In this document: piece by piece, positions 49,723-57,706 of the stretch
Layout of the letters: each line of letters starts with the position of its first letter
Position numbering within the stretch: position 1 is the first letter of the stretch
Assembly (NCBI GenBank): GCA_016197365.1
Contig: JACPVS010000015.1
Coordinates: 1 to 61,833 of the forward strand
Reading direction: 5' to 3'
DNA from: Mycolicibacterium cosmeticum
GTDB lineage: Bacteria > Actinomycetota > Actinomycetes > Mycobacteriales > Mycobacteriaceae
DNA length: 61,833 nucleotides
Notes under the pieces: model-generated
Databases searched by the model: none
What the model was told of the DNA's origin: nothing
Seen by the model: the letters and a program-made list of their open reading frames with translations, nothing else
Program-made: the position numbers and the translations under genes

Positions 49723-50985
49723 ATGAAGACCGACGACCTGATTCTGGTGAGCATCGACGACCATGTCGTGGAACCGCCCGACATGTTCCTCAACCACGTA
49801 CCGGCGAAGTACAAGTCGGAGGCACCGATCGTGGTGACCGATGACAAGGGCGTCGATCAGTGGATGTACCAGGGTCGCCCGCAGGGCGTCAGCGGTCTCA
49901 ACGCGGTCGTGTCGTGGCCGGCGGAAGAGTGGGGCCGCGATCCGGCCGGTTTCGCCGAGATGCGCCCCGGCGTCTATGACGTGCACGAGCGTGTCCGCGA
50001 CATGAACCGCAACGGCATCCTGGCGTCGATGTGCTTTCCGACGTTCACCGGGTTCTCCGCGCGCCACCTCAACATGACGCGCGAGGACATCACGTTGGTC
50101 ATGGTGGCGGCATACAACGACTGGCACATCGATGAATGGGCGGGCAGCTATCCCGACCGGTTCATCCCGATCGCCATCATGCCGACGTGGACGCCCGAGG
50201 GGATGTGCGCCGAGATCCGCCGGGTGGCAGCCAAGGGTTGTCGTGCCGTCACGATGCCGGAACTGCCGCACCTGGAGGGTCTCCCCAGCTATCACGACGA
50301 GGACTACTGGGGCCCGGTGTTCCGCACGCTGTCCGAAGAGAACGTGGTGATGTGCCTGCACATCGGCACCGGCTTCGGCGCGATCAGCATGGCGCCCAAC
50401 GCCCCGATCGACAACATGATCATCCTGGCCACCCAGGTGTCGGCGATGTGTGCTCAGGATCTGTTGTGGGGTCCGGCGATGCGCAACTACCCCGACCTGA
50501 AGTTCGCGTTCTCCGAGGGCGGCATCGGCTGGATCCCGTTCTATCTGGATCGCAGCGACCGGCACTACACCAACCAGAAGTGGCTGCGCCGCGACTTCGG
50601 GGACAAGATGCCCTCCGATGTCTTCCGTGAGCATTCGCTGGCCTGCTACGTGACCGACAAGACCTCGCTGAAGCTGCGGCACGAGATCGGCATCGACATC
50701 ATCGCCTGGGAATGCGACTACCCGCATTCGGACTGCTTCTGGCCGGACGCCCCCGAGCAGGTGCTCGCCGAGCTGAACGCCGCCGGCGCCTCGGACTCCG
50801 ACATCAACAAGATCACCTGGGAGAATTCCTGCCGGTTCTTCGGGTGGGATCCGTTCAAGCTGACACCGAAGGACCAGGCGACGGCAGGCGCGCTGCGGGC
50901 CAAGGCCACCGATGTCGACGTGTCGATCCGGCCCCGCGCGGAATGGGCCCGGCGCTACGAACAGAACCAACTAGCCAAGGCCTGA
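49723..50985 (+). CDS. Amidohydrolase-2 family protein (ACMSD-like)
   Basis: Cytoplasmic 420-residue metal-dependent hydrolase or decarboxylase of the amidohydrolase-2 type. N-terminal ISIDDHVVEPPDMF is a variant metal motif, with later CLHIGTG and WECDYPHSDCFWP (catalytic aspartate region). Mycobacteria hold many such proteins of unknown substrate. Divergent from the AraC regulator by 24 bp. Downstream by 21 bp lies the gyrase-tower/GNAT gene. Confidence 0.88.
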   Translation: MKTDDLILVSIDDHVVEPPDMFLNHVPAKYKSEAPIVVTDDKGVDQWMYQGRPQGVSGLNAVVSWPAEEWGRDPAGFAEMRPGVYDVHERVRDMNRNGILASMCFPTFTGFSARHLNMTREDITLVMVAAYNDWHIDEWAGSYPDRFIPIAIMPTWTPEGMCAEIRRVAAKGCRAVTMPELPHLEGLPSYHDEDYWGPVFRTLSEENVVMCLHIGTGFGAISMAPNAPIDNMIILATQVSAMCAQDLLWGPAMRNYPDLKFAFSEGGIGWIPFYLDRSDRHYTNQKWLRRDFGDKMPSDVFREHSLACYVTDKTSLKLRHEIGIDIIAWECDYPHSDCFWPDAPEQVLAELNAAGASDSDINKITWENSCRFFGWDPFKLTPKDQATAGALRAKATDVDVSIRPRAEWARRYEQNQLAKA

Positions 50986-51006
50986 TGCTGCACTAGGCTT
51001 GTCGGC

Positions 51007-51663
51007 ATGACCGATCTGGACCGTGCCGCAGCCCGTCGTGACATCGCCGATGCCCTGGTGAAGGCGCTCGATCGCCGGCATGAGGTGCTCGACATCATCG
51101 TCGACGCCGAGAACCGTGACGCCGCCGTCGACGCCATCGCCACCCTGCTGGGCACCACCCACGCGGGTGGTGAGGCGGTGATCGGGCTGTCCTTCGATCA
51201 GGTCACCAAGGAATCGCGGCGGATCATCGCCGAGGAACTCGACGACCTCAACAGCCAGCTGACGTTCACGCTCAACGAGCGGCCCGCGTCCTCGGCGGAA
51301 ACCCTTGTGCTGCGTGCCTTCTCGGGCGCGGAAGACGGCGACATCCTGGGTGTGCGCATCCAGGATCAGGGCAACTCGGGCGACGGGTCGGGCGCACCGG
51401 CCGGCAGCCTGGACGACGAGATCGCCGCGGCGCTGGCGCGCGTCGACGCCGAGGAGGCCGCCTGGTTCGTGGCCCTGGAAGGCGACGAGAAGGTCGGCCT
51501 GGTGCTCGGCGAACTCAACGGCCATGAGGTCGAGGTGCGGATCTGGATTCGTCCCGAGCATCGCAAGAAGGGCTACGGCACTGCGGCACTGCGCAAGTCG
51601 CGCTCGGAAATGGCGATCTACTTCCCGGCCGCACCCGTGGTGGTCCGCGCACCGAGCGCCTGA
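51007..51663 (+). CDS. Fusion of a gyrase-A tower-like coiled coil with a GNAT-like domain
   Basis: The 218-residue product's first 80 residues (ALVKALDRRHEVLDIIVDA, then IGLSFDQVTKESRRIIAEELDDL) follow the GyrA/ParC region that runs IALDNIDEVIELI then LDMRLQRLTGLERDKIEAEYEEL, without any catalytic part. The C-terminal part (about 115-205) contains a GNAT-type acetyl-CoA loop RPEHRKKGYGTAAL. An N-terminal DNA or protein adaptor on an acetyltransferase is the obvious reading. ATG lies seven nt after TAGGCT (leaderless). Confidence 0.8.
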   Translation: MTDLDRAAARRDIADALVKALDRRHEVLDIIVDAENRDAAVDAIATLLGTTHAGGEAVIGLSFDQVTKESRRIIAEELDDLNSQLTFTLNERPASSAETLVLRAFSGAEDGDILGVRIQDQGNSGDGSGAPAGSLDDEIAAALARVDAEEAAWFVALEGDEKVGLVLGELNGHEVEVRIWIRPEHRKKGYGTAALRKSRSEMAIYFPAAPVVVRAPSA

Positions 51664-51666
51664 AGC

Positions 51667-52797
51667 TCAGCCCTCTTCGTGACGGCCGTCGTCCCATCCG
51701 GTGCGATCGGCGCTGATCTCGTGGTGGGTGCCGTCGGCGTCGGCTGACCAGGCGGTGCCCGCGCAGAGCAGATCGTGCGGCAGCGTCAGTTCGGTGGGCA
51801 GGACCGGCAGGCCGGGAACGACCGGCAGGGGCAGTGGCGGCGGCGGGGTGGCCGCCAGGACCGCCGGTGCGGAGGCGAGCATCGGAAGCACCGCTCCCGC
51901 AGCATCAATCGGCAGTCCCGCGGGCACGCCCACCCCGACCGGGACGGCCACCGCAGCCGCATCGACCGGGAGTGCGGCCGCTTCCACCGGGGCGGCTGCC
52001 GCGGGGGCGGCGTCCAGCGGTGCCACGTCCGCGGGAGCCAGGCTGACGGGGACCACATCGGCGGCGGGAACTTCCTCGACCGGCGGGGCCGGGACCGGCG
52101 GCGCGACCATCGGGGCAGCTTCCACCGGCGGGGCCGGCGGTGCGGGTGGCAGCACGGCGACTTCGGGCGCCGGCGCCACCGCGGCGACATTGGCGACCGG
52201 CAGGGCGTCGGGCGCCGGAGCCGGGATGGCATCGGGAATGGGGGCGGCCGCTTCGATCAGCGGAGCCGCGGCCGGAAGTGGCGGTGCGCCAAGGGGAATG
52301 GGCACACCGAGCGGAACCGGCGGGACAGCCGGCAGCACTGCAGGCAGCGCGGCCGCGGGCAGCGCAGCAGGTGCGGCGGCGGCCGCCGGTACCGCGTCGA
52401 CGGCGGCCATCTCCGCGACCGGCAGGGCGGCGGGAACGGCCGCCGGTTCCGCTGCTTCGGGAACGACGATCGCCGCGACAGGTACCGCGGGGACGACCTC
52501 GGGTACCGGGGCCGGGACGGGCGGGAGGCTCTCCGGAATCACCACCGCGGCTTCGACCAGCGGCTCGGCCGGTGCTGCAGGGACCACCGGTGGTGCCGGC
52601 GGCGCAACGGCCCCCAACGCTTCGGGGATGATCTCCGGCGAGGCCGCGAGTTGCTGCACCATGTCCAGGCACGGGATGCCGGGACTACCCGCGGACTCCG
52701 CGTCGGCGATCGCCGCGGGATTGATCACCAGCATCGACCAGTAGAGGCCGGCGGCCGCCACCGCCGTGAACGCAGTGCGATTCGAGACGTGCGACAT
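51667..52797 (-). CDS. Large secreted Pro/Ala/Val-rich protein
   Basis: The 376-residue product has a signal peptide (residues about 8-32), a short conserved-looking start (GIPCLDMVQQLAASPEIIPEAL) and then about 270 residues of low-complexity P/A/V sequence, ending in THHEISADRTGWDDG. Such domains span the mycobacterial envelope. Function unknown. An inverted repeat (TTGACAC/GTGTCAA, 52871-52905) lies upstream. Confidence 0.8.
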   Translation of the reverse strand: MSHVSNRTAFTAVAAAGLYWSMLVINPAAIADAESAGSPGIPCLDMVQQLAASPEIIPEALGAVAPPAPPVVPAAPAEPLVEAAVVIPESLPPVPAPVPEVVPAVPVAAIVVPEAAEPAAVPAALPVAEMAAVDAVPAAAAAPAALPAAALPAVLPAVPPVPLGVPIPLGAPPLPAAAPLIEAAAPIPDAIPAPAPDALPVANVAAVAPAPEVAVLPPAPPAPPVEAAPMVAPPVPAPPVEEVPAADVVPVSLAPADVAPLDAAPAAAAPVEAAALPVDAAAVAVPVGVGVPAGLPIDAAGAVLPMLASAPAVLAATPPPPLPLPVVPGLPVLPTELTLPHDLLCAGTAWSADADGTHHEISADRTGWDDGRHEEG

Positions 52798-52870
52798 GGA
52801 CTCCCGATTCTGCTTCCGGCGGCGACAAGCAAGAACCTATCGCGAAACGGAATTTGCACAAGTTGCTAAT

Positions 52871-52905
52871 TTGACACATCTCGATCCGATACCAAGAAGT
52901 GTCAA
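52871..52905. promoter_or_regulatory. Inverted repeat with TTGACA in both orientations
   Basis: TTGACAC (52871-52877) and GTGTCAA (52899-52905) form a 7-bp inverted repeat with a 21-bp spacer, upstream of the Pro/Ala-rich secreted gene starting at 52797. Each arm contains a perfect -35 TTGACA, so it may be a promoter, an operator or both. No matching -10 element is clear. Confidence 0.35.
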
Positions 52906-52950
52906 TTCCGTGACCGGACAAGCGTTTACGCAGTCGGCGCCGGGGGAAGG

Positions 52951-54321
52951 TCAGGCGGCGGTGGCCTTCTCCATCGCGGCCAACGAGTCCTCAAGGTGGG
53001 TCAGCAGCCGCTGTAGGTGCGGCACGCTGCGCCGGCAGCCCACCAGGCCGAAGTCGAGGTTGTCGGCGTTGTTGGTCAGCGTGATGTTCAGTGCCTGGCC
53101 GTCCAACGCGATGGACAGGGGGTAGTTGCCATCCAGTCGGGCACCCCGCCAGTACATGGGCGTCCGGGCGCCGGGCACGTTCGAGATGACGATGTTGAAC
53201 GGCGGCGGCGCGGACGCTGCGAAGCCGGGCAGCAGACCCAGTGCAATGCCCGACATCAGGAAGCCAGACAGCGCGAGGGCCTCCATTCGGGGGAGTTCGG
53301 AGAACACCTTCTTGTTGTCGCGCATGGAGGCGCTGATGGTCTCCAGACGTTGGAGTGGGTCGGCGATGTCGGTCGCCAGATTGCACAGGATGGTGCCCAC
53401 CATGTTCCCGCCGGCGTCCTGCTCGTGCTCACCGCGCAGGCTCACCGGAACCATTGCCACCAGCGGGGTTTCGGGCAGCGCCTGGCGCTCGTCCAGATAG
53501 GCGCGCAACGCCCCCGACGACATCGCCAGCACGACGTCGTTGACGGTGGTGCCGTCGACGGCGTCCTTGACCGCCTTGATGCGGGCCAGCGGCCAGGACT
53601 GCGCGGCGCAACGCCGCGCCCCGCCGATCGGCACGTTGAACATGGTCCTGGGCGCACCGAAGGGCAGCGTCAGTTGCTGTTCGACCAGCGCGGCCCGTGC
53701 GATGGCGAGCGCCGACGGCGCCAGCCCGGCCACCGCGCCGGCCGCACCGGTGGCCGTGCGCAGCAGTGACGACCCGCGCGGCGCGGGCGCGCGGGTCCGG
53801 GTACGCGGCCGCAGGGCCCAGGGCACCCGCACCTCGCGGTCGTCGGGGTCATCGGACAGGGTGCGGATCATCAGCCGTTGCGCCGACACCCCGTCGAGCA
53901 GGGAGTGGTGGATCTTGGTGTAGACGCCGAACCGGCCGTCGTCGAGGCCCTCGACCAGATAGGCCTCCCACAGCGGACGGTGCCGGTCCAGCAGCGTGCC
54001 GTGCAGCCGGGAGGTCAGTTCGAGCAGTTCGCGCACCCGGCCGGGACGCGGCAGACCAGACCGGCGGAGGTGGTAGTCGACGTCCACGTCGTCGTCGAAA
54101 GCCCAAGCCACGTTGGTGATTCCGCCGAAAGCGCGGGCCGGGTGCTTGCGGAAGGTGGGCTGGAAGTCGTCGCACTTGGCGATCGACTCGTAGAGGTCGG
54201 TGACGAACTCCGGGCCCGCGCCGTCGGGCGGCCGGTACAACTGCAGTCCGGCCACATGCATCGGGTGCTCACGCGACTCGCCGAGCAGAAACATCGAGTC
54301 GGTCGGCGAGATGAGCTTCAT
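52951..54321 (-). CDS. Wax ester synthase/diacylglycerol acyltransferase (WS/DGAT)
   Basis: A 456-residue WS/DGAT (triacylglycerol synthase family). The catalytic motif HHSLLDG is at 138-144 and the second family block is NNADNLDFGLVGCRR. It attaches acyl-CoA to diacylglycerol or fatty alcohol to store lipid. The start is supported by TAGCGT eight nt upstream. Its neighbour upstream encodes antigen 85, another acyl transferase with reported DGAT activity. Confidence 0.92.
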   Translation of the reverse strand: MKLISPTDSMFLLGESREHPMHVAGLQLYRPPDGAGPEFVTDLYESIAKCDDFQPTFRKHPARAFGGITNVAWAFDDDVDVDYHLRRSGLPRPGRVRELLELTSRLHGTLLDRHRPLWEAYLVEGLDDGRFGVYTKIHHSLLDGVSAQRLMIRTLSDDPDDREVRVPWALRPRTRTRAPAPRGSSLLRTATGAAGAVAGLAPSALAIARAALVEQQLTLPFGAPRTMFNVPIGGARRCAAQSWPLARIKAVKDAVDGTTVNDVVLAMSSGALRAYLDERQALPETPLVAMVPVSLRGEHEQDAGGNMVGTILCNLATDIADPLQRLETISASMRDNKKVFSELPRMEALALSGFLMSGIALGLLPGFAASAPPPFNIVISNVPGARTPMYWRGARLDGNYPLSIALDGQALNITLTNNADNLDFGLVGCRRSVPHLQRLLTHLEDSLAAMEKATAA

Positions 54322-54387
54322 ACCGGTAGACGCTACCCATCGCGGCTGGGATGCGGGTGCGAGTGAAACAGCCCGGCGCGGAATTGC

Positions 54388-55353
54388 CTAGCCGGTCGGT
54401 GTCGCGCCCAGCACCCGCTGCAGATCGGGTTTCATGGCCTGGAGTTGCGAGCCCCAGTAGCCCCAGCTGTGGGTGCCGTCGGCCGGGAAATTGAAGACGC
54501 CGTTGTGGCCGCCGGCGGCGACGTACCGTTTCTGAAAGTCCTTGTTGGTGTTCAGCGTGATGTTCTCCAGGAACTGGGCGCTGTACAGACCGCCGAAGTC
54601 GGAGCCGGTGTCGAGGCCGGATGGGGCGCCGTTGCCGCAGTACACCCACACGGCGGTGCCGTTGGCGGCCAAGGTCGCCACGTTGACCATCGGGTCGTTG
54701 CGCCGCCAGGCGGGGTCGGTGCTCTGTCCCCACATATCGGTGGCCCGGTAGCCGCCGGCGTCGCGCATCGCCACACCGATCAGCGTGGGCCACAGTCCCA
54801 GGGACGGATTCACGAAGCCGGACAGCGAGCCGGCGAAGATGAACTGGGTGGGATGCCAGATCGCCAGCGTCAGTGCGGAACCGCCCGACATGGACAGTCC
54901 CACCACCGCATTGCCGGTCGGGCTGATCCCGCGGTTGGCGGCAAGCCAGGTGGGCAGTTCCTGGGTCAGGAAGGTCTCCCATTTATAGGTCGTGGTGCCC
55001 GCGCTGCCCTTCGCCGGCTGGTACCAGTCGGTGTAGAAGCTGGACTGCCCGCCGACGGGCACCACCAGCGAGAGTCCGGAACGGTAGAACCAGTCGAAGA
55101 CGGGGGTGTTGATATCCCAGCCGCTGAAGTCGTCCTGCGCCCGCAGCCCGTCCAACAGGTACACGGCGTGGGGTCCGCCGCCCTGGAATCCCACGGCAAT
55201 ATTGCGGCCCATCGCCGGGGAGGGCACCTGGAGCAGTTCGATCGGTCCGCCGGCGTTCGAGAACGCGGCCGCGGACGGTGCGGTGACGGTGACGGACCCG
55301 GCCAGCAGAGCTGCGGTCGCCACGAGTCCCAAAATGCGACGGAGCAGGGGCAT
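54388..55353 (-). CDS. Antigen 85 mycolyltransferase (Fbp family)
   Basis: Secreted 321-residue mycolyltransferase that moves mycolates from trehalose monomycolate to arabinogalactan or trehalose. Signal peptide (about 1-31, AAA), LQVPSPAMGRNIAVGFQGGG, nucleophile GLSMSGGSAL and histidine HSWGYWG are typical of Ag85. ATG 55353 is chosen; the TTG at 55362 would add three residues. It is clustered with a WS/DGAT. I cannot tell which of FbpA, B or C it matches best. Confidence 0.93.
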   Translation of the reverse strand: MPLLRRILGLVATAALLAGSVTVTAPSAAAFSNAGGPIELLQVPSPAMGRNIAVGFQGGGPHAVYLLDGLRAQDDFSGWDINTPVFDWFYRSGLSLVVPVGGQSSFYTDWYQPAKGSAGTTTYKWETFLTQELPTWLAANRGISPTGNAVVGLSMSGGSALTLAIWHPTQFIFAGSLSGFVNPSLGLWPTLIGVAMRDAGGYRATDMWGQSTDPAWRRNDPMVNVATLAANGTAVWVYCGNGAPSGLDTGSDFGGLYSAQFLENITLNTNKDFQKRYVAAGGHNGVFNFPADGTHSWGYWGSQLQAMKPDLQRVLGATPTG

Positions 55354-55433
55354 GTACCGCAAGCTAGCAGTGCATGCTGTCGGGTCCGAGGTCCCGCGCG
55401 GGCCGTGATCACGTTGTGATGTAACGGTTTAAC

Positions 55434-56180
55434 TCAGGCCACCAGGACGATGGTCAGCTCGTTGCCCGACCTTTCGACGTTCATCCCCGCCCGGCGGGCG
55501 ATGGCGGCGACCTTGCCTGCATCGTCGGGATCAGACCGCCCCGAGGCCAGCGCCCGGGCGAGTTTGCCCTTGTGCGCCTTGTTGAAGTGGCTCACGACGG
55601 TGCGCTTGCCCGCGCTGTTCTCCGAGAGCACGTCGACCGTCACGGCACCCGGCAACCGGCCCAGCGCCGCATACGATCCCGACCGCAGGTCGACCACCAG
55701 TTCGGTGGCGGCGATCTCGGCCAACACCGGCTCCAGTGCGGGTCGCCAGCGGGCGGCCAAGGTGGGCCGGCCGGGCAGCTTGGAACCCGCCGACAGTCGG
55801 TAGGCGGGGATCGGGTCGTCGGCGCGCAGTAGCCCGAACAGCGCCGAACCCACCGCCAACCGCGCCCTGGCGCGCACCGCGGCGGCCCCGCGCAACGAGT
55901 CGACGTCCAGTGCGTCGTAGAGCACGCCGGTGTACCGGTCGATCGCGGGAAGGGTCGCCGACGTCAAAAGTGCTGCGTTGCGGTCGATTTCGCCGTCCTG
56001 AGCGACCGTGATCCCCAGCGCCTTTCGGCACACCTCGCGATTGTCGGTGAGGTCGACGAGTTCCCCGACCAGTGCCGCCCGTACCGGGTTCAGCGCGGGG
56101 GAGCCGAGCGCGTCGATGTCCAGCGGCGGGCCGTCGCCCCCGCCGCGTTTCGTCTCCGACGGAGGTAACAGCACGATCAC
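55434..56180 (-). CDS. yaaA: YaaA peroxide stress protein (DUF328)
   Basis: Cytoplasmic 248-residue YaaA/DUF328 protein, which in E. coli lowers free iron under hydrogen peroxide stress. N-terminal VIVLLPPSETK and C-terminal SHFNKAHKGKLARAL are family hallmarks. GTG 56180 is set by these residues and by TACCCT seven nt upstream (leaderless). The link with iron, along with bfrA and the BFD-like gene in the same window, is noted. Confidence 0.92.
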   Translation of the reverse strand: MIVLLPPSETKRGGGDGPPLDIDALGSPALNPVRAALVGELVDLTDNREVCRKALGITVAQDGEIDRNAALLTSATLPAIDRYTGVLYDALDVDSLRGAAAVRARARLAVGSALFGLLRADDPIPAYRLSAGSKLPGRPTLAARWRPALEPVLAEIAATELVVDLRSGSYAALGRLPGAVTVDVLSENSAGKRTVVSHFNKAHKGKLARALASGRSDPDDAGKVAAIARRAGMNVERSGNELTIVLVA

Positions 56181-56728
56181 CGGACAGAGGGTAGCCGAGC
56201 GGCGGCCGTTGCCGACTCGGTCCACCGCCGAGGGGCCGATGGTGCGGCCGAACTTTCGGCGGGAATGGCGATCGGCGGGTGCTCGCTGGAGTTCGCATTG
56301 GGTACACATTTGTAAGCACTGAAACCGTTGGCACTACTGGGCGTCAGGTGTTTTTCTGCAAAGTCCGAATCGGCGCCGACTGTTTTCTGAATCAACCACC
56401 AATGTCTTAGCTGTGCCCGCCGCCGGGTGCGTTGAATGGATAGCCGGACCGGCGTTTTCCGCCCATACGAACATATTGCGCGCATTTCCATTTCGTGCTT
56501 GACAGCGGTCCACACCGTGCCGAAGATCGGATTGGGGACGGATTTCGGTCGGTGCGACGGGAAATCGGTGGTTAGCATCGCCTCCCGAGCGGGGATAAGG
56601 TATCTCAATCGTTAACTGCTGCACATACTTGATCGCTTAACATCACAAACGCCGCAATCTTCGATTCCGGAAAAGGCACAGACCGTGGCTGGCTTTGGTC
56701 AGTCGCCAGGAATGACAGGAGAACTCCG
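56181..56728. other. Long intergenic region, relatively AT-richer, no gene called
   Basis: About 550 bp separate the divergent starts of yaaA and the small protein at 56729, the longest non-coding stretch in the window. The central part (about 56330-56660) is richer in A and T than its surroundings. I see no tRNA fold, strong hairpin or clear promoter except the yaaA -10. It could hold a small RNA or a degraded gene. Confidence 0.5.
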
Positions 56729-56989
56729 GTGACCGCTCAGGAACTCGTGGATGCCAACACCGAGGACGATGACCGCGACGGCGGGCTGGCCGTCAATGTG
56801 CGTGTGGTCGTCCACCCGGATACCGACGACGAAACCCGCGGACTCGTCGTCGACGACTTCGGCGACGCAGCGGGCTATGCGGTGTCCGTCGGAGACGACG
56901 TCATCGCCGACCCGGCGCGCCGATGGGCGGTCCAGCTCGACAGCGGCTCCCTGCTGTTCGTCAACAGCGACGCGCTGCGTCCCGAATAG
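56729..56989 (+). CDS. Small acidic hypothetical protein
   Basis: The 86-residue product is very acidic (NTEDDDRDGG, HPDTDDETRG) with beta-like segments (NVRVVVHP, GLVVDDFGD, RWAVQLDSGSLLFV). No family recognised. GTG start with GGAGAA upstream. It ends 3 bp from the end of the convergent GntR gene. The long intergenic region upstream may be its promoter and leader. Confidence 0.6.
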   Translation: MTAQELVDANTEDDDRDGGLAVNVRVVVHPDTDDETRGLVVDDFGDAAGYAVSVGDDVIADPARRWAVQLDSGSLLFVNSDALRPE

Positions 56990-56992
56990 CAG

Positions 56993-57670
56993 TCAGGACT
57001 GCTCGGGTGCCTCGCCCAGCAGTTCGTTGAGGAAGCCGCCCGCCTCCCGCGCTGCCCGGTCGACGTCTCGCGTATCGATGGCTTCCACCAGGCCACGATG
57101 CCGGATGTGGGCGGCGGCCTCGGTGTCATGTGTGGTGGTGGCGACGCTCGCGAGCACCACTTCTGTCAGCCCTCGGTAGAGCTCGGTCAGCACGGTGTTG
57201 TGTGCACTGCGCACGATCGCGAAATGCAGCTCGGCGTCGGCACGCACGAAATCGTCGACGGCCTGTTCACGCTGCAGTTCGTCCCGACGTGCCAACAGCT
57301 GCCAGAGCTCGGCGAGGTCGTCTTCGGTCCGTGCCGTCGCCGCCAGCCGGGCGCCCTCGACTTCCAGGCACCGGCGCACCTGCAGCACTTCCCGCAGTTC
57401 GGATCCACACAGCCGGCGTAACGCACCCGACACCTCACTGGTCGCCCGCACGTAGGTGCCGTCACCCTGCCGGACCTCGAGGATGCCGCCGTGCGCCAAG
57501 GCGCGGACCGCCTCCCGGACGGTGTTGCGCCCCACACCGAGCGTCTCGGCCAACGCCGGCTCGGTGGGGATCTTGGTGCCGACGGGATACTCGCCCGCGG
57601 TCACCGAATCGCGTAGTTGGTCGATGACCTGGTCGACCAACCCGGTCCGACGTGTCGTGGCCAAAGGCAC
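56993..57670 (-). CDS. FadR-type GntR transcriptional regulator
   Basis: A 225-residue regulator with an N-terminal winged helix (PTEPALAETLGVGRNTVREAVRALAHGG, about 35-62) and a C-terminal FCD ligand domain with the metal-binding type residues D and H (RADAELHFAIVR). It is divergent from an MFS exporter gene, with 36 bp between starts, so it most likely regulates that gene. GTG start. Confidence 0.9.
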   Translation of the reverse strand: MPLATTRRTGLVDQVIDQLRDSVTAGEYPVGTKIPTEPALAETLGVGRNTVREAVRALAHGGILEVRQGDGTYVRATSEVSGALRRLCGSELREVLQVRRCLEVEGARLAATARTEDDLAELWQLLARRDELQREQAVDDFVRADAELHFAIVRSAHNTVLTELYRGLTEVVLASVATTTHDTEAAAHIRHRGLVEAIDTRDVDRAAREAGGFLNELLGEAPEQS

Positions 57671-57683
57671 ACAAAACCCCTTT

Positions 57684-57700
57684 CATCCAATCATGGGATG
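57684..57700. promoter_or_regulatory. Candidate GntR operator in the GntR/MFS intergenic region
   Basis: CATCCAATCATGGGATG has a 5-bp inverted repeat (CATCC, GGATG) with a 7-bp spacer between the two divergent starts. It may be the regulator's operator, though the arms do not match the TGGT/ACCA half-sites usual for FadR-type proteins. Confidence 0.3.
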
Positions 57701-57706
57701 TATGGC

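Noticed and set aside
49717..50970. A 417-codon open frame antisense to the amidohydrolase
   Set aside because: Its composition (R, H, G, V) and lack of domains mark it as a shadow of a clearly conserved enzyme gene.
51701..52744. A 347-codon Gly/Ala/Ser/Thr-rich open frame on the plus strand resembling a PE_PGRS protein
   Set aside because: It is the antisense of the Pro/Ala/Val-rich secreted gene; GC-rich Pro/Ala codons give Gly/Ala-rich complement frames. It has no PE domain or signal peptide.
56177..56608. A 143-codon minus-strand frame in the long intergenic region
   Set aside because: No recognisable domain, unlike codon use for this genome, no ribosome binding site and it overlaps the yaaA promoter.
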